From contig NZ_LGKG01000201.1 in the NCBI RefSeq assembly GCF_001294335.1, positions 1-8,669 of the forward strand: a stretch of DNA of 8,669 nt, given 5' to 3'. The notes below the pieces were generated by a model. That model did no database searches. It was not told the DNA's origin and saw nothing but the letters and a program-made list of their open reading frames with translations. Every line of letters begins with the position of its first letter. Within the stretch, counting starts at the first letter, position 1. Positions 1-8,289 of the stretch are shown piece by piece. A program made the position numbers and the translations under genes. The stretch comes from Streptomyces chattanoogensis. GTDB lineage: Bacteria; Actinomycetota; Actinomycetes; Streptomycetales; Streptomycetaceae.

Positions 1-3000
1 GGCGGGTCGCCGAGGGGCTGTCGTACGAGGCGCCGCAGATCCCGCTGGTCTCGAACGTGACCGGGGAGGTCGCCGCCGAGGGGCTGGTGTGCTCGCCCGA
101 CTACTGGGTCCGGCACGTCCGGGAGACGGTCCGTTTCGCCGACGGCGTCCGCGCCCTGGCCGCCGAAGGGGCATCCGTCTTCCTGGAGTTGGGCCCGGAC
201 GGTGTGCTGACCGCGATGGCCCAGCACACCCTGGACGAGACGGCGGTGGCGGTCCCCGTATTGCGCAAGGACCGGCCCGAGGAGACCGCGCTGCTGACCG
301 CCCTCGCCCACCGCGCGGACCTCTCGTCGCTGTCGGACAGCCTCGAACTGGACGATGCCGCACTGTCGGCCCTCGTACCCGCCCTGTCCGCCTGGCGCCG
401 CAAGCGCGTCGAGCGCTCGACCGTCGACGGCTGGCGCTACCACGTGGCCTTCAAGCCGCTGCCCGGCGCCGCGCCCGGCACCCTCGCCGGACCGTGGCTG
501 GCGCTTGTCCCGACGGGCGCCGCCGACGACGAGTGGACCGCCGCCGTCCTCGCGGCCCTCGGCGAGTCCGCCGTCACCGTCGAGGCCGACCCGGCCGACC
601 ACGGCGCACTCACCGCACAGCTTGCCGAACTCGCCGCACAAGGAACTGCGTGGACCGGAGTGGTTTCCCTGCTCGCGGCCCCGTACGCCGACGCCCTCCC
701 CGCCGGACCGGCATGGCCGAACGAGGCGGTAGCGGCACTGACGGACGCCGGAATCGACGCCCCGCTGTGGTGCGTCACCCGCGACGCGGTGTCGGTGAGC
801 CGCTCGGAGACCGACGTCAGCCTCGCCCAGGCGGCGGTGTGGGGGCTCGGCAGGGTCGCGGCCCTGGACCACCCGGACCGCTGGGGCGGCCTGGTCGACG
901 TACCGCAGACGCTCGACCGGCGCTCGGCCGAACGGCTTCGCGCCGTACTGTCCGGCACCGGCGACGAGGACCAGGTGGCGCTGCGGCCCTCCGGAGCCTT
1001 CGGACGACGGCTGGTGCGCGCCACGGACGACACCCCCGCGACCCCGTGGCAGCCGACCGGCACGGTCCTGGTCGTCGGCCCCGCGTCCGGCACCGGCGGA
1101 CACTGCGCCCGCTGGCTCGCCGAACAGGGCGCCCGGCACCTGGTGCTGGCCGACCCCACCGCACCGGACACGGCGCAGCTGCGCGCCGAACTCGACGCCC
1201 TGGGCGTGCCGTTGACGGTGATCGACTGCGCACCGGCCGACGGTGAGGCGCTGCTGAGCGCGCTCGCCGCGCTCCCGGAACCGCTGACCGCGGTGATCTA
1301 CGCGGAGGGGCCGTCCGACGCCGACGTCTACCGAACCGCCACCGCCGCGGACCCCGGTGCCGCCCTGGTCGCGCTGCGCACCGACGTGGAGAAGCTGGCG
1401 GCCGTGGCAGAGGCGGCGACCGGCGATCGCCCCCTGGACGTGTTCGTCCTCTTCTCCTCGATCACCGGGACCTGGGGTGCCGGAGGCCGGGACACCGAGG
1501 CCGCGGCCGGAGCGCAACTCGACGCCCTGGCTCGCACGTTGCGCGGACGCGGACTGCCCGCCACGGCGGTCTCATGGGGCGGCTGGGCCGACACCACCTC
1601 CGACAGCCTGGCCGCGCACCTGCGGACCAACGGACTGCCCCCGATGGACCCCGCGCGGGCCCTGACCGCGCTCGCCCGCTCCCTGGGCACCGACAGCCCC
1701 GCGGTGACGGTCGCCGACGTACGGTGGGACGGGTTCGCGCCCGCCTTCACCCGCAGCCGGCCGAGCGCCCTGTTCGCGGAACTCCCCGAGGCCCGCGAGG
1801 CGCTGGCGGAGCCGGACGGCACCGAGCCCGGAACGGCGGACACCGCGACCGGCCTGCGGGCCGAACTTGCCGCCCGACCGGACGCGGAGCGCACCGAGGT
1901 CCTGCTGGCCCTGGTCCGCAACCGGGTGGCCGCGGTGCTCGGGTTCGCGGACGCCGACGCCGTACCCGCCGGCCAGGCGTTCAAGGACCTCGGCTTCGAC
2001 TCGCTGACCGCGGTCGACCTGCGCAACCAGCTCGCCGTCGCGACGGGCCTGGCCCTGCCCGCCACCCTCGTCTTCGACTACCCCACGGCCGACGCGCTCG
2101 CCGAGTATCTACGGGCCGAACTCCTCGGCGAGGGCGGGGCGGAACTCCCCGCGGTGGCGCGGGCGAAGACCGCCGACGCCGCCGAGGACCCGGTCGTCAT
2201 CGTCGGCATGAGCTGCCGCTACCCGGGCGGGATCCGCTCGCCCGAGGACCTGTGGCAACTGGTCATGGGCGAAACGGACGCCATCGGAGGCTTCCCCACC
2301 GACCGCGGCTGGGACCTGGACCGGCTACTGCACGGCGACCGGGACGGCCACGGCCGGACCGTCACCGGCCAGGGCGGATTCCTCTACGACGTGGCCGACT
2401 TCGACCCCGGTTTCTTCGGGATCGCACCGCGCGAGGCGATGGTGATGGACCCGCAGCAGCGCATCCTTCTGGAAGCCACCTGGGAGGCTCTGGAGCGCAC
2501 CGGCATCGACCCCGCCCGGCTGCGCGGCGGCGACACCGGCGTGTTCATCGGCGGCGGCTCGGGCGACTACCGGCCCGAAGCGGGCCAGCTGGGGCACGCG
2601 CAGACCGCGCAGTCGGCGAGCCTGCTCTCCGGCCGGGTGGCCTACCACTTCGGCTTGGAAGGCCCCTCCGTCAGCGTCGACACGGCGTGCTCGTCGTCCC
2701 TGGTGGCGCTCCACCTGGCCGCCCAGGCCCTGCGCAACGGCGAGTGCTCCCTCGCCCTGACCGGCGGTGTGACGGTGATGTCCAGCCCGGTGAACTTCGT
2801 CGAGTTCGGCGAGATGGGAGCCCTCGCACCGGACGGCCGCTGCCGGCCGTTCGCGTCCGACGCGGGCGGCACCGGCTGGTCCGAGGGCGTGGGCGTGCTC
2901 GTCCTGGAACGGCTCTCGGACGCCCGCCGCAACGGGCACGAGGTGCTCGCGGTGCTGCGCGGCTCGGCCATCAACCAGGACGGCGCCAGCAACGGCATCA

Positions 3001-6000
3001 CCGCGCCCAACGGCCCCTCGCAGCGCCGCGTCATCCAGCGGGCGCTGGCCAACGCGGGGCTGGCACCGGCCGACGTGGACGCCGTGGAGGCACATGGCAC
3101 CGGCACCACCCTGGGTGACCCCATCGAGGCGCAGGCGCTGCTGGCCACCTACGGGCAGGGCCGTGACCCCCAACTGCCCCTGCTGCTCGGGTCGGTGAAG
3201 TCCCATATCGGTCACACCCAGGCGGCCGCGGGCCTCGCCGGGGTGATCAAGATGGTGCTGGCGATGCGCCACGGCGTGCTGCCCAGGAGCCTGCACATCG
3301 ACGAGCCCTCGGCACACGTCGACTGGAGCGCCGGAGCCGTCGAACTGCTGACGGAGGCGGCCGACTGGCCCCGTACAGGCCGCCCGCGTCGGGCCGGCAT
3401 CTCGGCCTTCGGCGCCAGCGGCACCAACTCCCATGTGATCATCGAGCAGCCCGCCGTAACCGTGGCGGACGAGCCTGAGAACACCCAGGAGGCGGGCGGC
3501 CCGCTGCCGGTCCCCGTGTCCGGCGCCGTGCCGGAAGCGCTGCGGGCCCAGGCCCGGCAGCTGCACGCCTACGTGGCCGCCCGGCCCGACCTCACCGTCG
3601 CCGAGTTCGCGCTGTCCACGGCCACCACCCGGTCGGCCTTCACCCACCGGGCCGCCGTCCTCGCCGAAGACCGCGAGGACCTGCTCGCGGGCCTGGCCGC
3701 ACTCGCCGACGGACTCGACACCCCCCAGGTCCTGCGCGGCCAGGTCGCGGAGCGCCGCGGCAAGCTCGCGGTGCTGTTCTCCGGCCAGGGATCGCAGCGC
3801 GTGGGCATGGGCCGGGAACTCCACGCCCGCTTCCCGGTGTTCGCCGAGGCCCTGGACGAGGTGACGGCACGCCTGGACGCGGAACTGGAACTCCCGCTGC
3901 GGGAGGTCATGTTCGGGGATGCGGTCGGGGGCGCGGAGCGGCTGAACGAGACGGGCTACACCCAGCCCGCGCTGTTCGCCCTCGAGGTCGCGCTGTACCG
4001 ACTGGTCGCATCCTGGGGCATCCGCCCGGACTTCGTCGCCGGGCACTCCGTCGGCGAGATAGCGGCCGCGCACGTGGCCGGGGTCTTCTCCCTGGACGAC
4101 GCGTGCCGGCTGGTGGCCGCACGGGCGCGGCTGATGGACGCGGTGCCCGCGGGTGGCGTCATGGTCGCCGTCCAGGCCACCGAGGAGGAGACCCGGGCGC
4201 ACCTGACCGACGGCGTGTCCATCGCCGCGGTCAACGGACCGCGGTCGGTGGTGCTCTCGGGCGACGAGGCCGCCGTCCTCGGCATCGCGGAGAAGTTCAC
4301 CGCCGACGGGCGCAAGACTAGGCGTTTGCGGGTGAGCCATGCATTTCACTCACTGCACATGGACACCGTTCTCGAGGACTTCCGACGAGTCGCCCAAAGC
4401 GTCGGTTACGACGCCCCCGCGATCCCCCTCGTGTCCAATGTGACCGGCGAGGTGGCGACCGAGCGGCAGGTGTGCTCTCCGGACTACTGGGTGCGCCACG
4501 TCCGCGAGGCCGTCCGCTTCGGCGACGGCGTCCGCACCCTCGCCGACCGCGGTGCGACCGCGTTCCTGGAACTGGGCCCCGACGGCACGCTGTGCGCCAT
4601 GGCCCAGGAGACCCTGGACACCCTGCCCTCGCAGGCGGTCACCGTACCGGCGCTGCGCAGGCACCGCGGTGAGCAGGAGAGTGTGGTCACCGCGCTCGCC
4701 CGGCTGCACGTGGACGGACTGAGCCCGCACTGGCCCGCCCTCCTCACCGGGCCGGGTACCGCGCCCCGCCGCACCGACCTGCCCACCTACCCCTTCCAGC
4801 ACCAGCGGTTCTGGCCGACTGCCCAGTCCGGCCAGTCCGGCCAGTCCGCCACCGACCCCACCCCGGCGACCGCCGTCGACGACGGCTTCTGGTCGGCGGT
4901 ACGGGAGGCGGACTTCGCGGAACTAGAGACGACGCTCGACGTCGAACGCGACGCGCTGGCCAAGGTGCTCCCCGCGCTCGCGGACTGGCGCCGCAGGCGC
5001 GAGGCGTCCGGCACGGTCGACGGCTGGCGGCAGCAGATCACCTTCACGCCGCTGACCCGCACGCCCTCCCACACCCCGGCGGGCACCCATCTCGCCGTGA
5101 TCCCGGCAGGGCACGAGCAGGACCCGTGGGTCGCCGACGTCCTCGCGGCCCTGGGCCCGGACACCGTGCGCCTCACGGCACCCGGCACCGACCGCGCCGC
5201 CCTGGCCGACCTGCTGCGCCAACAGGCCGCAGAAGGGCCACAGTTCACCACCGTGGTCTCCCTGCTCGCCCTTGCTGCGCACCCCGCCCACCCCGCCCAC
5301 CCGGCGCACGCCCCCGAGGCGCTGGCCCTCACCACCACCCTGATCCAGGCGCTCGGCGACGCGGACCTCGCCGCACCCCTGTGGTGCGTCACCCGCGGCG
5401 CGGTCGCCGCCGCGCCCGGCGAGCCGGTGTCCGGACCCGCCCAGGCCGCCGTGTGGGGACTGGGCCGGGTGGCCGCCCTGGAGTACCCGCAGCGCTGGGG
5501 AGGTCTGATCGACCTGCCCGGCACCCTCGACGACCGCTCCGCCGCCCGTCTCGCCGACGTGCTCGCCGCCCCCGGCGGCGAGGACCAGATCGCGATCCGG
5601 CCCTCCGCCGTCCTCGGCCGCCGGCTGGTCCCCGTACCGGCCGGGCGGAGCACCCGGGAGTGGAACCCCACCGGAACCGTCCTGATCACCGGCGGCACCG
5701 GAGCCCTGGGCACCCACGTGGCCCGCGAACTGGCAGGGGCGGGCGCACCGCACCTGCTGTTGCTGAGCCGCCGCGGCCCGGACGCGCCCGGCGCGGACGC
5801 ACTGCGCGCCGAACTCACCGCGCTCGGCGCCGACGTCACCCTCACCGCGTGCGACGCCGCCGACCGCGACGCGCTCGCGAAGGTCCTGGCGGACATCCCC
5901 GAGACGGCCCCCTTGACCGGCATCGTCCACACCGCCGGCGTCATCGACGACGGTGTCCTGGACAGCCTCACCCCGGACCGCTTCGAGGACGTCTTCCGCG

Positions 6001-7025
6001 CCAAGGCCGCCTCGGCCCTGGCCCTGCACGACCTCACCAAGGACCTGGACCTGGCCGTGTTCGCCCTGTTCTCCTCGTCCTCCGGAGCGGTCGGCAACGC
6101 GGGCCAGGCCAACTACGCCGCCGCCAACGCCTGCCTGGACGCTCTCGCCGAACAGCGCCGGGCCCAGGGCCTGGCCGCGACATCCCTCGCTTGGGGCGTA
6201 TGGGGCGGCGGCGGAATGGCCGCCGACCAGCGCGCGGCCGACGTGGCCCGGCGCACCGGAATCCGCCCGCTGGACCCGGACCTCGCCGTCGTGGCGCTGC
6301 GCCGGGCCGTCATGGACGGGCGGCCCACCGAGGTCGTCGCCGACATCGCACGCGACCGGTTCGTCCGCTCCTTCACCGCCGTACGGCCCAGCCCGCTGCT
6401 CGGCGAGCCGGCCGTCGACGCCGGGCACCCGGCGGCGGGGGACACCGGCGAGGACACCACGGGCGACGCGCTGCGCGAGAAGCTGACGGGCCTGCCGCCC
6501 GCCAAGCGCACCGAAGCCGTACGGGACCTGGTGCGCACCCGGGCAGCGGCCGTACTGGGACACCCCACAGCCGACGCCGTAGCCGCCGACCGGGCGTTCC
6601 GCGACCTCGGCTTCGACTCCCTCAGCGCCGTCGAACTGCGCAACCAGCTCGGCGCCGCGACCGGACTGAACCTGACCGCCACACTCGTCTTCGACCACCC
6701 CAACCCCGCCGCCCTGGCAGCCCACCTCCTGAGCCTGCTCGTCCCCGACGAGGACCCGGGGGAGCGCCAGGGGGAGGGGGCAGCCGGCGACGGCGACCTG
6801 GACTCCTCCGGCATCAGGGCCCTGCTCGCGTCCGTATCCGTGGCCCAGCTGCGCGAGATCGGCGTGCTCGAACCCCTGCTGAAGCTCGCCGCCGAGCAGA
6901 CCGCGGCGTCCGGCGCCGAGGCCTCCGCCACGGCAGCGGATGCCTACGACGAGTCGATCGACGCGATGGACGTCGCCGACCTGGTGCAGGCGGCATTCGA
7001 CGGCAATTCCCCCCAAGAGCGCTGA
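1..7025 (+). CDS. Modular type I polyketide synthase, 5'-partial: (AT)-KR0-ACP-KS-AT-KR-ACP-docking
   Basis: This cytosolic multidomain enzyme extends a polyketide chain by two rounds of malonyl-type condensation. The frame is open from base 3, so the true start lies upstream; 2340 residues are visible, ending at TGA 7023-7025. Domain order by visible residue: AT tail 1-102, KR-like domain without catalytic residues 103-600, ACP 617-711, KS 729-1149, AT 1170-1604, KR 1626-2135, ACP 2157-2247, C-terminal docking helices 2264-2340. No dehydratase or enoylreductase region is present: each AT is followed directly by a KR structural subdomain. The KS (Cys896, His1031, His1071), AT (Ser1349), second KR (Lys2001, Ser2025, Tyr2038, Asn2042) and ACP serines (667, 2206) all look functional. 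The first AT-KR junction lacks about 67 residues found at the second. Gene 2 follows after 28 bases and is probably co-transcribed. Family and domain assignment is certain; the pathway product is unknown. Confidence 0.97.
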   Translation, partial: RVAEGLSYEAPQIPLVSNVTGEVAAEGLVCSPDYWVRHVRETVRFADGVRALAAEGASVFLELGPDGVLTAMAQHTLDETAVAVPVLRKDRPEETALLTALAHRADLSSLSDSLELDDAALSALVPALSAWRRKRVERSTVDGWRYHVAFKPLPGAAPGTLAGPWLALVPTGAADDEWTAAVLAALGESAVTVEADPADHGALTAQLAELAAQGTAWTGVVSLLAAPYADALPAGPAWPNEAVAALTDAGIDAPLWCVTRDAVSVSRSETDVSLAQAAVWGLGRVAALDHPDRWGGLVDVPQTLDRRSAERLRAVLSGTGDEDQVALRPSGAFGRRLVRATDDTPATPWQPTGTVLVVGPASGTGGHCARWLAEQGARHLVLADPTAPDTAQLRAELDALGVPLTVIDCAPADGEALLSALAALPEPLTAVIYAEGPSDADVYRTATAADPGAALVALRTDVEKLAAVAEAATGDRPLDVFVLFSSITGTWGAGGRDTEAAAGAQLDALARTLRGRGLPATAVSWGGWADTTSDSLAAHLRTNGLPPMDPARALTALARSLGTDSPAVTVADVRWDGFAPAFTRSRPSALFAELPEAREALAEPDGTEPGTADTATGLRAELAARPDAERTEVLLALVRNRVAAVLGFADADAVPAGQAFKDLGFDSLTAVDLRNQLAVATGLALPATLVFDYPTADALAEYLRAELLGEGGAELPAVARAKTADAAEDPVVIVGMSCRYPGGIRSPEDLWQLVMGETDAIGGFPTDRGWDLDRLLHGDRDGHGRTVTGQGGFLYDVADFDPGFFGIAPREAMVMDPQQRILLEATWEALERTGIDPARLRGGDTGVFIGGGSGDYRPEAGQLGHAQTAQSASLLSGRVAYHFGLEGPSVSVDTACSSSLVALHLAAQALRNGECSLALTGGVTVMSSPVNFVEFGEMGALAPDGRCRPFASDAGGTGWSEGVGVLVLERLSDARRNGHEVLAVLRGSAINQDGASNGITAPNGPSQRRVIQRALANAGLAPADVDAVEAHGTGTTLGDPIEAQALLATYGQGRDPQLPLLLGSVKSHIGHTQAAAGLAGVIKMVLAMRHGVLPRSLHIDEPSAHVDWSAGAVELLTEAADWPRTGRPRRAGISAFGASGTNSHVIIEQPAVTVADEPENTQEAGGPLPVPVSGAVPEALRAQARQLHAYVAARPDLTVAEFALSTATTRSAFTHRAAVLAEDREDLLAGLAALADGLDTPQVLRGQVAERRGKLAVLFSGQGSQRVGMGRELHARFPVFAEALDEVTARLDAELELPLREVMFGDAVGGAERLNETGYTQPALFALEVALYRLVASWGIRPDFVAGHSVGEIAAAHVAGVFSLDDACRLVAARARLMDAVPAGGVMVAVQATEEETRAHLTDGVSIAAVNGPRSVVLSGDEAAVLGIAEKFTADGRKTRRLRVSHAFHSLHMDTVLEDFRRVAQSVGYDAPAIPLVSNVTGEVATERQVCSPDYWVRHVREAVRFGDGVRTLADRGATAFLELGPDGTLCAMAQETLDTLPSQAVTVPALRRHRGEQESVVTALARLHVDGLSPHWPALLTGPGTAPRRTDLPTYPFQHQRFWPTAQSGQSGQSATDPTPATAVDDGFWSAVREADFAELETTLDVERDALAKVLPALADWRRRREASGTVDGWRQQITFTPLTRTPSHTPAGTHLAVIPAGHEQDPWVADVLAALGPDTVRLTAPGTDRAALADLLRQQAAEGPQFTTVVSLLALAAHPAHPAHPAHAPEALALTTTLIQALGDADLAAPLWCVTRGAVAAAPGEPVSGPAQAAVWGLGRVAALEYPQRWGGLIDLPGTLDDRSAARLADVLAAPGGEDQIAIRPSAVLGRRLVPVPAGRSTREWNPTGTVLITGGTGALGTHVARELAGAGAPHLLLLSRRGPDAPGADALRAELTALGADVTLTACDAADRDALAKVLADIPETAPLTGIVHTAGVIDDGVLDSLTPDRFEDVFRAKAASALALHDLTKDLDLAVFALFSSSSGAVGNAGQANYAAANACLDALAEQRRAQGLAATSLAWGVWGGGGMAADQRAADVARRTGIRPLDPDLAVVALRRAVMDGRPTEVVADIARDRFVRSFTAVRPSPLLGEPAVDAGHPAAGDTGEDTTGDALREKLTGLPPAKRTEAVRDLVRTRAAAVLGHPTADAVAADRAFRDLGFDSLSAVELRNQLGAATGLNLTATLVFDHPNPAALAAHLLSLLVPDEDPGERQGEGAAGDGDLDSSGIRALLASVSVAQLREIGVLEPLLKLAAEQTAASGAEASATAADAYDESIDAMDVADLVQAAFDGNSPQER
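3..308 (+). other. C-terminal part of an acyltransferase (AT) domain
   Basis: Only the last hundred or so residues of this AT are in the window; the GHSxG active site and the HAFH/YASH specificity motif lie upstream. The visible part has the usual IPLVSNVTG strand, the PDYWVRHVR motif and the FLELGPDG turn, and it aligns closely with the second AT at about 4425-4700. Family knowledge: WVRHVR is typical of malonyl-CoA-specific ATs, whereas methylmalonyl ATs usually have WYxNLR, so malonyl specificity is inferred. The expected post-AT linker with its YPFQxxRFW motif is missing: the AT ends abruptly at about 308 and runs straight into the KR structural subdomain. Confidence 0.9.
309..1800 (+). 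other. Inactive ketoreductase domain (KR0)
   Basis: The domain has full KR length, with a structural subdomain (about 309-1040) and a catalytic subdomain (about 1059-1800), and it aligns throughout with the active KR at 4878-6405. Its active site is lost. The cofactor motif TGGTGALG is replaced by VGPASGTG (1074-1097). The catalytic Tyr is Glu (1497-1499), the Asn four residues later is Gly (1509-1511), and the Lys position reads as Asp (about 1383-1385; this alignment is less certain). The catalytic Ser (1458-1460) remains. The usual HTAG and LDD region is also absent. Inference: it cannot bind NADPH or reduce, so this module leaves a beta-ketone. The frame is fully open and GC bias is kept, so the protein is retained, probably for structure. 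Confidence 0.9.
1851..2133 (+). other. Acyl carrier protein (ACP) domain 1
   Basis: This is a standard PKS carrier domain that holds the growing chain on a phosphopantetheine arm. The LGFDSL motif is intact, with the attachment serine at 2001-2003, followed by TAVDLRN and the VFDYPT segment that ends the domain. It closes the KR0 module. A short linker of about 18 residues leads to the next KS in the same polypeptide, so chain transfer here is within one protein. Confidence 0.95.
2187..3449 (+). other. Ketosynthase (KS) domain, intact
   Basis: This domain catalyses decarboxylative Claisen condensation of the chain from the KR0 module with malonyl-ACP. The catalytic Cys lies in DTACSSS (codon 2688-2690), the first His in EAHGTGT (3093-3095) and the second His in [11 protein letters not shown] (3213-3215). 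The C-terminal [11 protein letters not shown] motif ends it at 3449. Length, about 421 residues, is normal. Cys rather than Gln at the active site makes it an extending KS, not a loading KSQ. It serves as the intact comparison for the damaged KS in gene 2; the counterpart of the missing part is 3231-3362. Confidence 0.96.
3510..4814 (+). other. Acyltransferase (AT) domain, malonyl-CoA type, with post-AT linker
   Basis: This domain loads the extender unit onto the following ACP. A KS-AT linker starts near 3510 and the catalytic fold begins near 3762 with [14 protein letters not shown]. The nucleophile is in GHSVGE (Ser codon 4047-4049). The specificity motif HAFH is at 4338-4349, and WVRHVR follows at about 4485. 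Family knowledge: HAFH marks malonyl-CoA selection and YASH marks methylmalonyl, so a malonyl extender is predicted with good confidence. The post-AT linker with YPFQHQRFW (4788-4814) is intact here, unlike in the preceding module. Confidence 0.95.
4824..4850 (+). repeat. Short in-frame tandem repeat (9-bp unit, three copies)
   Basis: Three copies of cagtccggc (the last ending gcc) encode QSGQSGQSA. The repeat lies in the flexible linker between the AT's YPFQHQRFW motif and the KR structural subdomain, where length changes should be tolerated. Units are multiples of three, so copy-number change keeps the frame. Confidence 0.85.
4878..6405 (+). other. Ketoreductase (KR) domain, active, predicted B1 type
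   Basis: This domain reduces the beta-ketone formed in its module with NADPH. The structural subdomain starts near DDGFW (4878-4892). The cofactor motif TGGTGALG is at 5688-5711. The catalytic set is complete: Lys 6003-6005, Ser 6075-6077, Tyr 6114-6116 and Asn 6126-6128. Stereochemistry follows known fingerprints: an LDD-like motif, here IDD (5943-5951), marks B-type, and the absence of Pro two residues after the Tyr (YAAAN) favours B1. A D-configured hydroxyl is therefore predicted. No DH or ER accompanies it, so the hydroxyl should be kept. Confidence 0.93.
5277..5309 (+). repeat. In-frame Ala-His-Pro tandem repeat (9-bp unit)
   Basis: Three full gcNcaccc(c/g) units and a partial fourth encode [11 protein letters not shown]. 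The repeat sits inside the KR structural subdomain, between the VVSLL strand and the helix before PLWCVTR. The paralogous KR0 has unrelated, non-repetitive residues at this point, so this looks like a local microsatellite expansion in a variable loop. Confidence 0.85.
6471..6741 (+). other. Acyl carrier protein (ACP) domain 2
   Basis: This is the last catalytic-cycle domain of the gene 1 protein. The [13 protein letters not shown] motif is intact, with the phosphopantetheine serine at 6618-6620, followed by VFDHPN. No thioesterase follows; the C-terminal docking region comes next, so the chain must be handed to another polypeptide. Confidence 0.95.
6792..7022 (+). other. C-terminal docking domain (class 1-like)
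   Basis: After the ACP come about 77 residues with the layout of actinobacterial PKS C-terminal docking domains. A helix-rich dimerisation stretch (SSGIRALL to LLKLAAEQ, about 6804-6902) is followed by an Ala/Ser-rich spacer. A terminal amphipathic helix follows, with acidic residues, [15 protein letters not shown] (6954-6998). Family knowledge: the last helix binds the N-terminal coiled coil of the next PKS subunit. Its immediate neighbour, gene 2, starts with such a coiled coil. Confidence 0.88.
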
Positions 7026-7043
7026 TCCCCCAAGAGTGCTGAA
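7010..7043 (+). repeat. 17-bp imperfect tandem duplication across the gene 1 stop codon
   Basis: Bases 7010-7026 (cccccaagagcgctgat) are repeated at 7027-7043 with two mismatches. The first copy contains the gene 1 stop TGA (7023-7025). The second forms most of the 28-base gap and overlaps the probable ribosome binding site of gene 2. Confidence 0.9.
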
Positions 7044-7047
7044 AGAG
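7041..7047 (+). promoter_or_regulatory. Probable ribosome binding site of gene 2
   Basis: The purine run gaaagag lies six bases before ATG 7054. It is only a moderate match to the Shine-Dalgarno consensus. It supports the ATG at 7054, which gives the standard docking-domain N-terminus. Translational coupling with gene 1 is plausible given the short gap. Confidence 0.55.
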
Positions 7048-7053
7048 CGGACC

Positions 7054-7155
7054 ATGACCACATCCAGTGAAACCGTCGTCGCAGCCCTCCGCGCCTCGCT
7101 GAAGGAAGCCGAGAACCTGCGCCGCCAGAACCGCAAGCTCGTCGCCGCGGCCACG
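7054..7155 (+). other. N-terminal coiled-coil docking domain
   Basis: The first 34 residues form a charged heptad-like helix ([18 protein letters not shown] is its core, 7090-7143) directly before the KS start at [15 protein letters not shown]. This is the usual N-terminal docking element of actinobacterial PKS subunits, which dimerises and receives the C-terminal helix of the preceding subunit, here most likely gene 1. Confidence 0.9.
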
Positions 7156-8289
7156 GAGCCGATCGCGATCGTGGCGATGGCCTGCCGCTACCCCGGCGGT
7201 GTGCAATCGCCCGAGGACCTGTGGGAGCTGCTGACCGCGGGCAAGGACGCGATCGGCGCGTTCCCCACGGACCGCGGCTGGGACCTGGACGCCCTGCGGG
7301 AAGCCGGGGTCGACCGGCGCGGCAACGCCGTCAGTCAGGAAGGGGGCTTCCTCGACGGCGTGGGGGACTTCGACTCCGGTTTCTTCGGCATCTCGCCCCG
7401 CGAATCGGTCACCATGGACCCGCAGCAGCGGCTGCTGCTGGAGACCTCCTGGGAGGCGTTCGAGCGCGCCGGCATCGACCCGACCACCCTGCGCGGCAGC
7501 CGCACCGGCGTGTTCATCGGCACCAACGGCCAGGACTACGCCTACCTCCTCGTACGCTCCCTGGCCGACGCCACCGGCGACATCGGCACCGGAATCGCCG
7601 CCAGCGCCACCTCCGGGAGGCTGTCCTACACACTGGGCCTGGAGGGCCCGGCGGTGACCGTCGACACGGCATGCTCGTCCTCGCTCGTGGCCCTGCACAC
7701 GGCGAGCCATGCCCTGCGGGCCGGTGAGTGCGAGCTGGCCCTGGTCGGCGGGGTGAACGTCATGGCGTCCCCCGGTTCCCTGATGGAGTTCAGCAGGCAG
7801 GGCGGGCTGGCGGCGGACGGCCGGTGCAAGGCGTTCTCGGACGCGGCCGACGGCACCGGCTGGTCCGAGGGTGTGGGCGTCTTGGTCGTGGAGCGCCTGT
7901 CGGACGCCCGCCGCAACGGGCACCCCGTCCTCGCGGTCGTACGGGGCTCGGCCGTCAACCAGGACGGCGCCTCCAACGGCTTCACCGCGCCCAGCGGGCC
8001 CTCGCAGCAGCGGGTGATCCGCCAGGCGCTGGCCGGCGCCGGTCTGTCGGCGTCGGACGTGGACGTGGTCGAGGCCCACGGCACCGGCACCCCGCTCGGC
8101 GACCCGATCGAGGCCCAGGCGCTGCTGGCCACGTACGGCCAGGACCGTGACCCCGAGCGTCCGCTGCTGCTGGGGTCGGTGAAGTCCAACCTCGGCCACA
8201 CGCAGGCGGCGGCCAGTGGCCCAAGGCCGACCGGCCGTGGCGGGCAGGTGTGTCCTCGTTCGGCATCAGCGGCACCAACGCACATGTGA
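7054..8289 (+). CDS. Type I PKS subunit, docking domain and KS, frameshifted and prematurely stopped
   Basis: This is the next PKS subunit, expected to accept the chain from gene 1. From ATG 7054 it reads for 411 residues. Residues 1-34 form a coiled-coil docking domain. From residue 35 it is a KS with catalytic Cys207 in DTACSSS, His342 in EAHGTGT and His382 in [10 protein letters not shown]. After residue 387 the sequence stops resembling a KS and ends at TGA 8287-8289. From about 8214 the proper KS C-terminus continues in another frame, so this gene and the 8214-8669 piece are one interrupted gene. Comparison with the intact KS shows about 133 bases missing (44 residues plus one base). As read, the product would be a truncated, non-functional KS. 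This is either a real deletion or a sequence/assembly error. Upstream in-frame ATG 6940 is rejected because it would overlap gene 1 by 86 bases. Confidence 0.85.
   Translation: MTTSSETVVAALRASLKEAENLRRQNRKLVAAATEPIAIVAMACRYPGGVQSPEDLWELLTAGKDAIGAFPTDRGWDLDALREAGVDRRGNAVSQEGGFLDGVGDFDSGFFGISPRESVTMDPQQRLLLETSWEAFERAGIDPTTLRGSRTGVFIGTNGQDYAYLLVRSLADATGDIGTGIAASATSGRLSYTLGLEGPAVTVDTACSSSLVALHTASHALRAGECELALVGGVNVMASPGSLMEFSRQGGLAADGRCKAFSDAADGTGWSEGVGVLVVERLSDARRNGHPVLAVVRGSAVNQDGASNGFTAPSGPSQQRVIRQALAGAGLSASDVDVVEAHGTGTPLGDPIEAQALLATYGQDRDPERPLLLGSVKSNLGHTQAAASGPRPTGRGGQVCPRSASAAPTHM
7156..8216 (+). other. Ketosynthase (KS) domain with internal gap
   Basis: The N-terminal 85% or so of a normal extending KS is present and well conserved: [15 protein letters not shown], active Cys codon 7672-7674, His 8077-8079 and His 8197-8199. 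The sequence then jumps from GHTQAAA to QWPK, skipping the segment that in the intact KS reads [20 protein letters not shown] and about 24 more residues. The frame changes at the same point. The three catalytic residues remain, but the missing part is structural core. Confidence 0.9.

Noticed and set aside
2325..4349. Long open frame on the minus strand (674 codons)
   Set aside because: It lies wholly opposite the KS-AT coding region, shows no recognisable domain, and is the expected shadow of high-GC coding DNA.
4339..4376. ATGCAT and CTCGAG close together as signs of an engineered AT swap
   Set aside because: Six-base sites arise easily by chance, the coding sequence is continuous, and similar tracts are plausible in natural PKS genes.
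4399..4410. TTA codon that would imply bldA control
   Set aside because: The tta in ggttacg is out of frame (GGT TAC). I noticed no in-frame TTA elsewhere, though I could not run an exhaustive count.
4815..5060. Possible dehydratase domain after the second AT
   Set aside because: No HxxxGxxxxP motif or DH-sized region is present; the sequence enters the KR structural subdomain within about 25 residues.
5126..7042. Long + strand frame overlapping the KR and ACP of gene 1
   Set aside because: The translation is Arg/Pro/Gly-rich low complexity, typical of an out-of-frame reading, and the true frame is unambiguous from the PKS motifs.
6940..7053. Upstream in-frame ATG as the start of gene 2
   Set aside because: It would overlap gene 1 by 86 bases and add residues read out of frame from its docking domain. 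ATG 7054 has a ribosome binding site and gives a standard docking N-terminus.
7026..7053. Terminator or promoter in the intergenic gap
   Set aside because: Only 28 bases, mostly a tandem duplication, with no convincing hairpin and U-run or -35/-10 pair; co-transcription is more likely.
4923..7154. Long open frame on the minus strand (743 codons)
   Set aside because: It lies opposite the KR-ACP-docking region and spans the gene junction. Its translation is low-complexity Gly/Val/Arg-rich, with no domain resemblance.
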